Assembly (NCBI RefSeq): GCF_002257455.1
Contig: NZ_NCKN01000009.1
Span: 1 to 34,060, forward strand
Direction: 5' to 3'
DNA from: Microbacterium sp. 13-71-7
GTDB lineage: Bacteria > Actinomycetota > Actinomycetes > Actinomycetales > Microbacteriaceae
DNA length: 34,060 bases
Every line of letters begins with the position of its first letter. Within the stretch, counting starts at the first letter, position 1. The notes beneath the pieces are model-generated. The model made no database searches, was not told where the DNA came from, and saw only the letters and a list, made by a program, of their open reading frames with translations. Both the position numbers and the translations under genes were made by a program. This document shows positions 12,306 to 20,300 of the stretch, in pieces.

Positions 12306-12952
12306 ACCCGCACCAGGTCGCGGATCCCCGCCAGCATCTTCTCGCCGATGCCGGAGACGCCAAGGAGATCGTCCACGCTCGTGAAACGCCCGTTGGCGGT
12401 GCGCCAGTCGATGATGCGCTGGGCGAGCGCGGGGCCGATCCTGGGCAGCTGGTCGAGGGCCGCGACATCGGCCGTGTTGAGGTCGACGAGTCCGCCCGCT
12501 GCTCCCCCGCCCGCCGCACCGGAGCCTCCCGCCGCGCCCGGTGCAGCACCTGCCGTACCGACCGCCGGGACCAGGATCTGCTCGCCGTCGGCGACCGTGC
12601 GGGCGAGGTTCACCGCGGCCAGGTCAGCTGTCGGCAGGGTGCCTCCGGCCGCCGCCAGCGCCTCGGCGACCCTCGCGCCGTCATCGAGCACGTACAGGCC
12701 CGGCTTCGCCACCTCCCCCAGCACGTGCGCGTAGACCGCGCCCGCCGAGACCGCTGAGCCGCTGGTGCGTGGCGATGGCGACACCGTGATCCCCTCCGGC
12801 ACCGTCGCCCGGCTGAGCAGGCCGATGCCCACCGCCACCGAGACCGCCACGAGCCCGACCACCACGGCCGCACCGAGCCCCAGGCGAAACCGCCGTGGAG
12901 CGCGCACCACGACCATCGGGCCTGCCTCCTCCGTCTCCGCTTGCTCACTCAC
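12302..12952 (-). CDS. comEA: ComEA-type DNA receptor, membrane-anchored helix-hairpin-helix protein
   Basis: The 216-residue protein has a cytoplasmic N-terminus, one membrane helix (about residues 22-49), a soluble-ligand-binding SLBB module (about 70-125: VYAHVLGEVAKPGLYVL, then ILVPAVG), a Gly/Ala linker and a C-terminal ComEA helix-hairpin-helix pair (about 150-215: VDLNTADVAALDQLPRIGPALAQRIIDWR, then LLGVSGIGEKMLAGIRDL). The long literal segments are family-typical. It binds incoming double-stranded DNA outside the membrane and passes it to ComEC. The start is GTG at 12952. The 209 bp upstream to the next gene (12953-13161) hold no supported ORF; they probably contain the promoter. Confidence 0.93.
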   Translation of the reverse strand: MSEQAETEEAGPMVVVRAPRRFRLGLGAAVVVGLVAVSVAVGIGLLSRATVPEGITVSPSPRTSGSAVSAGAVYAHVLGEVAKPGLYVLDDGARVAEALAAAGGTLPTADLAAVNLARTVADGEQILVPAVGTAGAAPGAAGGSGAAGGGAAGGLVDLNTADVAALDQLPRIGPALAQRIIDWRTANGRFTSVDDLLGVSGIGEKMLAGIRDLVRV

Positions 12953-13161
12953 ACGCCGACGCTATGCGCGCGCGATCGCCACCGGAGACGACGTCACGCA
13001 ACCGGTGCGGATCCCGCGCAATACGGGCGCTGTGGAGGACGAGTACGACGCTCCGCCACCGTTTCGAAGGACGCAAGACGGGCGCCGTAGGAGGATCTCG
13101 GATCCTCAACGGAGATCATCGATCGAGCACACCCATGCCTGTTCACGTGCAGAGGGCTGAT

Positions 13162-13653
13162 CTACCCAGCGAAGGCCGCCTGCAGCGCGCCGAGATCGGT
13201 TTCGGAAAACGCTGCCGCGGGAAGCACCGCGACGAACGAGCCGCCTTTGCGCTTCAAAACAACAGTGCCGCCTACGATGAGCACTCCGGCCAGTAACGCG
13301 AAGGAAGTCTCGCCGCGGCTCAGTGCCGTCCGCGTGCACAGTACGTCGCCGTCGACCTCGGCCACCACGCGTGAGCCCACCGGATACTGCGCCCGCACGA
13401 CGCGAGAAGCGGACCTCCGCGTCATCACGACGAAGAGGACGATCAACAGGATCGAGCCGACCAGCGCCACCATCAGCGGCTGCCAGGTGACCGACGAGTA
13501 CATCAGCCCGGTCCACACCCACAGGAGCGGTCCGAGAACGAGAACGATCAGCCCGACCGGGCGGCTGAGCACGAATCGCGCGATGTCGTCCACATGCCGT
13601 TTGATCTCGGCATCGTCCATGACGACACCGCCAATGCTCGGTTCAGTAATCAT
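13162..13653 (-). CDS. Two-helix membrane protein with a YcxB-like C-terminal domain; candidate immunity protein
   Basis: The 163-residue protein has a short cytoplasmic N-terminal helix, two membrane helices (about residues 33-53 and 59-79) and a cytoplasmic C-terminal beta-rich domain. The end of that domain (VVLKRKGGSFVAVLPAAAFSETDLGALQAAF) resembles YcxB-like domains, in which a phrase like ILPKRAF closes the fold. Function is unknown. It is the last gene of the run of small genes behind the RHS toxin, so it may be an immunity protein, but it could also be the start of ordinary chromosome. ATG at 13653 is taken as start; ATG 33 bp downstream is an alternative. A run of ten G on the coding strand lies 4 bp before the start (see 13658-13667). 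Confidence 0.6.
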   Translation of the reverse strand: MITEPSIGGVVMDDAEIKRHVDDIARFVLSRPVGLIVLVLGPLLWVWTGLMYSSVTWQPLMVALVGSILLIVLFVVMTRRSASRVVRAQYPVGSRVVAEVDGDVLCTRTALSRGETSFALLAGVLIVGGTVVLKRKGGSFVAVLPAAAFSETDLGALQAAFAG

Positions 13654-13657
13654 TGAT

Positions 13658-13667
13658 CCCCCCCCCC
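13658..13667. repeat. Homopolymer of ten C (G on the coding strand) at the ribosome-binding site
   Basis: The run sits 4 bp before the ATG at 13653, where a Shine-Dalgarno would be; the coding strand reads CCTT, ten G, ATCA, ATG. Length change by slippage would shift the spacing between signals and the start codon. It is also a classic position for sequencing error. Confidence 0.6.
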
Positions 13668-13711
13668 AAGGATCACGAGCAAGGTTGCTCGTCTACTCTT
13701 CAACGCCGCAG

Positions 13712-14059
13712 TCACGCTAGGCGCAAATCTGATATTGCGGGCCATGATTCGGGGAGATTATCGTACCAAGTTTGTTCAAGCCCGATAAGCCGCCCCGCCT
13801 TCACCCAGACGAGCACCTCGCCCGATAGCTTGCCCGCTCGATAGACAAGAAACCTACCAGGGATAGGGCCGTCTGGCAGATCGATGATGGGAGCCGGCGC
13901 GGGTACGTTAACGTCAATCATTGTGCTGGAGTACTTCTCAACGATAGCCAAGTTGGCCTGTACTTCAAGGCTCTTTGACGCGTCTAACTGTGAGCTTACA
14001 TACGCAACGAGAGCCACAATATCGTGATCCAGGTGCCTTGCGCAATCTTCGCAATTCAT
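13712..14059 (-). CDS. Small acidic protein, probable polymorphic-toxin immunity protein
   Basis: A 115-residue soluble protein with no signal peptide or membrane helix. I cannot assign it to a named family with confidence. The C-terminal half (PGRFLVYRAGKLSGEVLVWV, then a segment with LEQTWYDNLPESWP) has the beta-strand pattern ending in an aromatic-proline tail that recurs in small actinobacterial proteins next to toxin genes. Its position between an Imm52-like gene and another putative immunity gene, plus the AT-richer composition, supports an immunity role. No strong Shine-Dalgarno is visible before the ATG at 14059. It starts 57 bp after the Imm52-like gene. No matching toxin tail is left beside it. 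Confidence 0.6.
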   Translation of the reverse strand: MNCEDCARHLDHDIVALVAYVSSQLDASKSLEVQANLAIVEKYSSTMIDVNVPAPAPIIDLPDGPIPGRFLVYRAGKLSGEVLVWVKAGRLIGLEQTWYDNLPESWPAISDLRLA

Positions 14060-14116
14060 GAGACAGATGCAGTTCCAATCCGGGGCACCCCATTGACAAT
14101 TTCCACTCGAAATCTG

Positions 14117-14785
14117 TCAGCGTAGCTGCTTCTGCAACCTTTGAAGCTCATTTATGGAGACGTCCGTGATTGAGTCACACATCAGAATCAGATCACCGCC
14201 ATTTACTCCGCGCTCGACATTCACATCTCGCGCATACCGCCACCGCGTTGAGGTGACGTATGTCTTCCAGCCTGCAATTGGGCGGTTCCCGATCGCTTCC
14301 AGGCCCGAGACCCAGTCAAAGGATGACCAGGTTGCCCAGTCCGGCGACCATTCTTCGATGAATGCGAGCATCAACTCTCGCGCGATCGCGGGCCGATATA
14401 GGCCGGGTATCACGTCAGGCGGTGGGAGGGTTAGGGCAATGGAATTGCTCAAGAGGTTCGTGGAGGGATATGCACCCAGCGTTCCTCCCAAACCGATTGA
14501 GTCGTCCACACCGTTCCACATGTCGAAGTGGACGCCAAGTCCGCCGATTGCGCGGCCTCCAACATCACGTCTACTCCGCCCCTTTTCTAGCAGCGCTTGC
14601 AGATCATGCGGGTCAATCTGAATCTGCTGGCTCGCTTCCGCTCTCGAGTTGCCCGTGAGGAACCACCGCTCGAGCGACGAGTCAAGGATCGATAGCCGCT
14701 TGAGAAAGCGATGCAGTTGCGAAGCACACTCCTCGAGGGGCTGTGATCGCCGACCCCAATATGCACCTATGTAGGAACTTCTCAT
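14117..14785 (-). CDS. Imm52-like immunity protein
   Basis: The 222-residue protein begins with YIGAYWGRRSQPLEECA, the opening typical of the Imm52 family of immunity proteins. It continues with FLKRLSILDSSLERWF, a Gly-rich central part (GGRAIGGLGVHFDMWNG) and a C-terminal strand with GWKTYVTS. It is soluble and cytoplasmic. As I recall, Imm52 proteins sit next to restriction-endonuclease-fold toxins (Tox-REase-5), and the sequence immediately upstream (14793-15031) is just such a toxin tail, ending 7 bp before this start. The toxin is broken, so this gene is now an orphan immunity gene that could protect against relatives still carrying the toxin. Shine-Dalgarno is weak; translation may have been coupled to the toxin stop. 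Confidence 0.78.
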   Translation of the reverse strand: MRSSYIGAYWGRRSQPLEECASQLHRFLKRLSILDSSLERWFLTGNSRAEASQQIQIDPHDLQALLEKGRSRRDVGGRAIGGLGVHFDMWNGVDDSIGLGGTLGAYPSTNLLSNSIALTLPPPDVIPGLYRPAIARELMLAFIEEWSPDWATWSSFDWVSGLEAIGNRPIAGWKTYVTSTRWRYARDVNVERGVNGGDLILMCDSITDVSINELQRLQKQLR

Positions 14786-14792
14786 CGATCAC

Positions 14793-15031
14793 TCATTTCG
14801 GCGCGACATATATCACACCAATCCCCCTGATGCCTCTCTTAATGAAGAGGTTACGGATCGCATTCGCGGCTTCCGACTCAGCTACTGACCAAACTACTTG
14901 ACCTCCACCCGCCGCCTGCGTCTGGCGCTACGCCTGATCCACGATATCGTCCTTCTTGCTGAACCAGGCCACGAATTGGTCATTTCGCAAACGCGCGCTC
15001 CGGACAGCAACGCGCCCCGCCCACCATTGCT
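14793..15031 (-). pseudogene. Remnant of a Tox-REase-5-like toxin C-terminus, with an in-frame TAG
   Basis: One reading frame on the - strand encodes a toxin-like tail with no start codon of its own. Upstream of the break it reads RNDQFVAWFSKKDDIVDQA. A TAG follows at 14928-14930. The same frame then continues RQTQAAGGGQVVWSVAESE, followed by a segment with AIRNLFIKRGIRGIGVIYV and the stop at 14793-14795. The pattern of a basic helix, a Gly-rich turn with Q-V-V-W, an A-E-x-E-A-A helix and a final I-x-V-I-Y strand is that of the end of restriction-endonuclease-fold polymorphic toxins paired with Imm52. It lacks any RHS sequence and the N-terminal part of the nuclease, so it is a displaced, dead toxin tip. 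The Imm52-like gene starts 7 bp later. Confidence 0.65.
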
Positions 15032-15298
15032 CTACCCGGGCCGATTTAGATTCGCGAACCCAATGATGATGCACAGGAGGCCGAAGGCAAGATGCCCGCT
15101 CACGATGATCAGGAGCATCCACATTCGGGGCATCCGGGCGCGGGACTCGTGTTTCGATAGGTCGTCCTCGCGGTAGACGCGTTCAAATCGCCCACTCACG
15201 AATCTCAATACGCGCATCCGAAACACCATCATCAACGCGCCGATGGCTAATACCGCGGCACCGACTGCGATGAAGACAAGCGAGACGTTCGTCGTCAT
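15032..15298 (-). CDS. Small two-helix membrane protein, candidate immunity protein
   Basis: An 88-residue protein with a membrane helix at about residues 6-27 (LVFIAVGAAVLAIGALMMVF), a charged loop (about 28-58, many Arg/Glu/Asp) and a second helix at about 59-82 (WMLLIIVSGHLAFGLLCIII). No named family recognised. Its layout repeats that of the next gene upstream (15368-15610), suggesting a duplicated pair. It lies 69 bp after that gene and immediately before the toxin remnant. The stop codon overlaps nothing, but the remnant's frame runs through its end. Membrane location fits protection from a membrane-acting toxin tip; this is inference. Confidence 0.65.
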   Translation of the reverse strand: MTTNVSLVFIAVGAAVLAIGALMMVFRMRVLRFVSGRFERVYREDDLSKHESRARMPRMWMLLIIVSGHLAFGLLCIIIGFANLNRPG

Positions 15299-15367
15299 GA
15301 ACTGCTCTCACCGCCGAGGAGACCGGCAAGACTCGCGACGGTAAACATGATTGGCATCATTATCAGG

Positions 15368-15610
15368 CTATCCTCGCGAGAAGATGCCGACAAGAATCCC
15401 ACCGACGCCAATGAACATCAATACACCACCCCAGATTCCGATCCAAACTGGACTAGATCTTCTTGCCGCAGCGCGACCCACGCCGCCACCCAGCGCACGG
15501 TTAGTATCGGCAATGACTCGATATATCTTTTCGCTAAAGATAATTACAATCGGTCCACACATCAGCGCAATAGCGCCGATGATTATTGCGATATAGTTCT
15601 CAGCCGTCAT
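15368..15610 (-). CDS. Small two-helix membrane protein, candidate immunity protein for the RHS tip
   Basis: An 80-residue protein with two membrane helices (about residues 5-26, IAIIIGAIALMCGPIVIIF, and 56-78, WIGIWGGVLMFIGVGGILVGI) joined by a basic loop (RALGGGVGRAAARRS). The ATG at 15610 has GGAG 8 bp upstream; the longer frame from 15634 would overlap the RHS end and lacks a better site. It starts 16 bp after the RHS stop, exactly where cognate immunity genes of polymorphic toxins lie. No named family recognised. A hydrophobic, membrane-resident immunity protein beside a Gly-rich hydrophobic toxin tip suggests a membrane-targeting pair. Confidence 0.7.
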   Translation of the reverse strand: MTAENYIAIIIGAIALMCGPIVIIFSEKIYRVIADTNRALGGGVGRAAARRSSPVWIGIWGGVLMFIGVGGILVGIFSRG

Positions 15611-15626
15611 TTTTGATTCTCCGAGC

Positions 15627-17216
15627 CTATCCAAACCGATAGTTGATCATGACGCTGCAACCAGCACCAACGCCGCCACTCCAGCCACCGCCCCCAAACC
15701 TTTGGCCGTTAAACCCTAGTCCGGCTTCGCCGTATACACCAACTGGCCCAAACTCGCCGGAACATACACCCTTGATCGTGCCACCGTCTGGTGCGTTGCC
15801 GCCTCCAATCGATATTGCGGCATCCGCTTTAGCGCCGACGCCGATTCCGATCGTGAACCCGCCACCCAAACCGATCTCGAAACAAATGAAGAGGCAGCCG
15901 GAGAGTGAGATGCCGAAGTTTTCCCATACCCACGCGATTGCACCTCCGATTTCTTCGTACGAGGGTCCTGCGTAGCGATCGTAGACATCATCGGGGATGC
16001 ACTGCCCGTCAGTGTACTGGCTGTCCCATTTTCTCGTTCCAGGCGGGCAGCCGTAGTTGTCGTTGTTGCCGCGAGGGTTGGATCTATCGGTCGCGGGCGT
16101 TGCCGCACCCCCATCGGCATCTGAGTAGTCAACAGGGGCGACGTAGGGTTCCGCGACGTAAGGTGCCGGCATCGTAGGCGGTGCGATGTACTGCGGCTTG
16201 TCGTGGCAACCGTTGTTGTACTCATATGCGCAGGGCCGGTTACCAAGCACGTCTACCAACGTGCTCGGGTTGTTCAGTACATACACGTATTTGTTCAGCG
16301 TTCCCGGCGAGGTGTAGTCGCCGATCCACGGGTCAGCCGACAGCCACGCGGCCATCCCAGGCTGGTAGTCGCGGGCGTAATAGTGCCCGAGCCCGGCCAC
16401 CGGGTTCGCCTGCTCAGCCGTGTAACCAACGGGAGTGCGGGTCGTCGTGACCGGAAGGTGCACCACAGAGAGCTTGTCCTCCTGCCCGGGTGCGGCTTCG
16501 GTTCCTGCGCCGGCGTAGAGGGTGCCGACTGCGGGCTCGAGAACGCCGAAGTCGGTGTACGCCGACGCACTCGTCGTGGCGCCATCCGCACCGGCCGTTG
16601 TACGCACCGTGCCCTGGCGGTCCAGGTACAACCATGAGCTCGTCGTGCCAGAGCCGGTTGTCGTGACCTGGTGGTCAGGTCCCTGGGGGCCGTATACGAG
16701 GTTCGTAGACAGGTCGCTGGTCGTCCAGGCGATGGGGGTGAGTCCGTCGTGGAATACCCGTGCGGTTTTTCCGCCGAACATCGTGAGGTCGCCAACTCCG
16801 GGGCAGCCCGGAGTGGTGCCGCCGATGCCGCACCCCGTGTTGTGGGGGCCGACGCCGTTGCCGTTCTTCTTGTTCTTCTTGTCGTCGGCAAGCCCGGTCG
16901 GCAGGGCCTGCGTGGCAGTCCGGCCCAGACCGTCGTACGTGTATGCCGTGGTCTGACCGTCGTCCCGAGCCTGCGTCAGGAGCCGGCCGGTGTAGTCGAA
17001 CGTGTTCTTCGCGGTCACCGTGGTCGTCTCGGTGTGTCCGGAGTTGCCGTTCACCTGCCGTGTCGAATCCGTCGCCTGGACCGTCAGGTTCCCCGCCTTG
17101 TCGAACGTGTTCTTCACGACCGTCGATGCGGGACCATCCAACGAGAGCCCCGCGGATGGGTCCGTCTTGCGCTCGGTGAGCTGGTTCGCCGGGTTAAACG
17201 TCGCGGAGAAGTTCAC
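15627..17216 (-). CDS. C-terminal part of the RHS toxin (last YD repeats, RHS core end and toxin tip), separated by a TAG
   Basis: This frame is the direct continuation of the RHS gene at 17337-21773: both starts are in the same frame (4557 bp apart) and only the TAG at 17337-17339 interrupts. The first possible internal start is GTG at 17216, but the sequence between TAG and GTG is also good YD-repeat coding (DPLGRLTGSTRTDG, YSYDANGNQ). Contents by residue: YD repeats (1-105), a Cys motif GCGIGGTTPGCPG (128-140), the conserved RHS end (GLGHYYARDYQPGMAAWLSADP, 275-296, with VDVLG at 321-325 in place of the usual DPxG), a Pro/Tyr-rich linker (330-380) and a Gly-rich hydrophobic tip (437-529). 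The tip DNA is AT-richer. It is translated only if the TAG is read through, restarted or a sequencing error. Confidence 0.7.
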   Translation of the reverse strand: MNFSATFNPANQLTERKTDPSAGLSLDGPASTVVKNTFDKAGNLTVQATDSTRQVNGNSGHTETTTVTAKNTFDYTGRLLTQARDDGQTTAYTYDGLGRTATQALPTGLADDKKNKKNGNGVGPHNTGCGIGGTTPGCPGVGDLTMFGGKTARVFHDGLTPIAWTTSDLSTNLVYGPQGPDHQVTTTGSGTTSSWLYLDRQGTVRTTAGADGATTSASAYTDFGVLEPAVGTLYAGAGTEAAPGQEDKLSVVHLPVTTTRTPVGYTAEQANPVAGLGHYYARDYQPGMAAWLSADPWIGDYTSPGTLNKYVYVLNNPSTLVDVLGNRPCAYEYNNGCHDKPQYIAPPTMPAPYVAEPYVAPVDYSDADGGAATPATDRSNPRGNNDNYGCPPGTRKWDSQYTDGQCIPDDVYDRYAGPSYEEIGGAIAWVWENFGISLSGCLFICFEIGLGGGFTIGIGVGAKADAAISIGGGNAPDGGTIKGVCSGEFGPVGVYGEAGLGFNGQRFGGGGWSGGVGAGCSVMINYRFG

Positions 17217-17336
17217 GAGTTGGCCGGTGAGGCGATCCGTGTCCGTCCCGCCGGTCTGGTTGCCGTTCGCGTCGTATGAGTACGTCGCCTTGACCCCATC
17301 AGTGCGCGTCGAACCGGTGAGGCGTCCGAGCGGATC

Positions 17337-17339
17337 CTA
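17337..17339 (-). other. In-frame TAG interrupting the RHS gene
   Basis: The coding strand reads ACC GAC TAC ACG TAG GAT CCG CTC GGA, i.e. T-D-Y-T-stop-D-P-L-G. YD repeats regularly contain YTYDPLGR, so the TAG stands where a Tyr codon (TAC or TAT) is expected, one base away. The frame is open for 570 codons beyond it. Without this codon the gene would encode 2048 residues. Confidence 0.85.
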
Positions 17340-20300
17340 CGTGTAGTCGGTGGTGAGGTTCTTCGTCGCCGATTCCTGCACCTGCTGGGTCGTGTTCCCC
17401 GCGGCGTTGTACGTGTACGCGAGGTGCAGCGGCAGACCATCCGCCGCAGTGAGCGCGGCCACCGGGCAACCCGGCGTCACTCCCCCGTTACCGCAGCCGG
17501 GTCCGTCCGTCGCGCCGGACGGCGTCGACGGGGTCGGGCTGGGCGTGGGGCTGACCGTCGGAGTCGGCGTGGGCGTGGGCGTGGCTCCGGGGCAGCCCGG
17601 CTTGGTCCCGCCGTTGCCGCACCCGTTGCCGGCGCCATTCCCCTTGCTCTTGGCGCTCGACGTGGAGGTCGGAGACGGGCTCGGTGTAGGCACCGATGCC
17701 GCCGGAGTCGACGGCGCGAGCGTCGGTGCGACCGGAGTGGGTGCGACATCCGCCCCCGGGGTCACCGTGGTGTTCGGTGACGGATCGGCCGGTATCGGCG
17801 CGCTGACGGCGGCCGCGCTCTTGGCATCCGGGTTGGTGGCCGTGGAGCCGGTGTGCAGGATGTCGGTGATGCGGCCGACCGCATCGTACGCGTAGGTGCT
17901 GGCCGTGCCGTTGGAACGATTCGCGGTCGTCAGCAGGCCCGACGCGTTGTAGGCGTACATGGTCGTTCCCGTCACATCCGTCAGGCCGGTCACGTGCGCC
18001 GCACCGTCCAGCGCGTAGGCGACTGTGCTGCCGTCGGGATACGTCAATCCCGTGCGTGCGCCGCCGGCGTCATACGCGTAGGTCACCGCCTTCGCATCCG
18101 CGGTCCCGTCCTTCGTGGTCTCGGACGCGGTCAGCCCATCGGGCGTGTACGACCAGGTGGTCTTGCCTGTCGGGTCGACCATCTGGGTGAGCTGCCCGGC
18201 CTTGTCGTACGTGAACGTCGCCGAGTCGGCCCCCTGCGGAGCGACCTTCGTGATGCGACCGTCCGCATCACGGCTGTAGGTCGTCTTCTTCCCGTTGCCA
18301 TCGGTGACGGTGCTGGTGCGCGACGCCGCGTCGTACGTGTACCTCGTCGTGTCGCCGACCTGATTCGTGGACTTCGTCAGCGCCCCGAGCGGGTCGTACT
18401 CGTATCCGGTTTTCCCGCCCTTCGAATCCGTGACCTGCGTGAGCCGATTCACCGGGTCGTAGGCGTAGTTCGTGGTGACGTTCGTGTCGACCGTCGCGTC
18501 CGCCCCCACTTTGGCGTTCTCGACGACCTGGGTCAGGTTCGCGTTCTTGTCATGCCCGTAGGTCGTGACGACACCGAGCGGGTTCGTCTCCTGCGCGAGC
18601 ACTCCTGCCGCGGTGTATGCGTACTGGGTCGTGTCCCCGTTCTGGTCCGTCTGCGCCTTCACCTGGTTGGTGGGCGTGTACCCGAGGGTGATCGTTCCGC
18701 CGCGCGGGTCGGTGATCCCGGTGATGTTCCCCACCGGGTCGTACGCGTAGTTCGTGACCGCTCCCGTACCGTCGGTCATCGAGGTCAGCTGCCCGGCCGA
18801 GTCGTATCCGTAGTCGGTGGATCGTCCAGCGCCATCGGTGCTCTTCGTCACCCGGCCCGTTGCGTCGTACTCATACCCGATGACCGCACCACTGGGCTGG
18901 GTCACCGACACGGCACGGTTCAACGTGTCGTAGGCCGTCGTGGTCGTCCGGCCGTTGGGATCGGTGGAGCCGGTGACGTTGCCCGCCTTGTCGTACGCGT
19001 AGCTGGTCACCGCCCCTGTCGCGTCCGTGACTTTCGTCACGCGGCCCGCGGCGTCGTAGGAATACTCGGTCGACTCGCCGCTCGCGTTCGTCACCTTCAT
19101 GATGCGACCAGCCTGGTCATACCCGTACGTCGTCTTGCCACCCTTCGCGTCCGTGACGGCGGTGGGGCGGTTCATCGCGTCGTAGGCATACGCCGTGACG
19201 GCACCGGTCGGGTCAGTCACCCTCGTGAGGTTCTGGTTGGCGTCGTACTCCTTCGCTGTGACGCCACCGTTCGGGTCCGTGACCTTCGTCACAAGGCCTT
19301 CGCCGTTGTACTCGTACTTCGTCACCCCGCCATCGGCGTTCGTGACCGAGATGCGCCGGTACTCGCTGTCGTATCCATACGTCGTCATGCCGCCGGCCGG
19401 GTCTGTGACAGAACTCACCTGCAGGCCGTTGTTGTATGCGTAGGTCGTCACGCCGCCATTCGCGTCCGTGACGCTCGCCACCTTGTTCGTCGCGTTGTAC
19501 ACATACGTCGTCGCGGCGCCGTCGGCGTTCGTCCGCGAAGTGAGGTTCCCGATCGTGTCGTACGCGAGTGTCGAGACCGCCCCGGTCGGGTCAGTGGCGG
19601 AGACGAGCCTGCCGGCCGCGTCGTACGCAAGCGCCGTCACTCCCCCCGCAGCGTCCGTGATGCCGGTCAGGTTCCCGTGCCCGTCGTACGTGTACGCGGT
19701 GACGTTGCCATTCGGGTCTGTCCGAGAGGTGAGGTTTCCTGCGTCATCGAACGTGGACGCCCACACCGCGTCGTCAGGCCCGGTGACTCCTGTAACGCGT
19801 CCCTTCGCGTCGACCGTGTACGTGGTCGCCGCGCCGTCGGCCGCCGTCGTCTTCGCCACGTCACCTGCCGCCGTGTAGGCGACCTTCGTGCTCGTGCCGT
19901 CCGCGTTCGACACCTGCACCGGACGGCCCTGCGCATCGTAGGAGTACGAGGTCGTCTTGCCGTTGCCGTCGGTCTTCGATGACGTATCCCAGTTCGAATA
20001 TCCCGTGCTGATCGCGTTGTTCAACGGGGTGACGACCTTCACCACACGGCCCTGGTCGTCACGGGTGAACGTCGTCTTCGCACCCGTCGTGTCGGTGTAC
20101 ACGGTGTCGTTGCCGTTGTACGCGAGCGTCGAGATCGACCCATCGCCGTTGACCTGCTTCACCACCCGACCCTGGTCGTCGTACGTGTTCGTGACGAACG
20201 TGACACCGTCCGCCGCCGTCACCGTGCTCATTCGCTTCTTGTCGTCATACCCGTAGGTCGCGGCATGACCGAGCGGGTCGGTGATGGATGTCAGCTGGTC

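Noticed and set aside
14928..15122. A free-standing 64-residue gene
   Set aside because: Its first half is antisense-like noise over the end of the preceding membrane gene; its second half is the toxin remnant and continues past the TAG.
15627..17216. Independent second RHS gene starting at GTG 17216
   Set aside because: The upstream 120 bp in the same frame also encode YD repeat, so the true relation is one gene split by a TAG.
17853..19982. 709-codon open frame on the + strand
   Set aside because: Antisense to the YD-repeat block; the periodic RVVRVRG-like sequence only mirrors the repeats.
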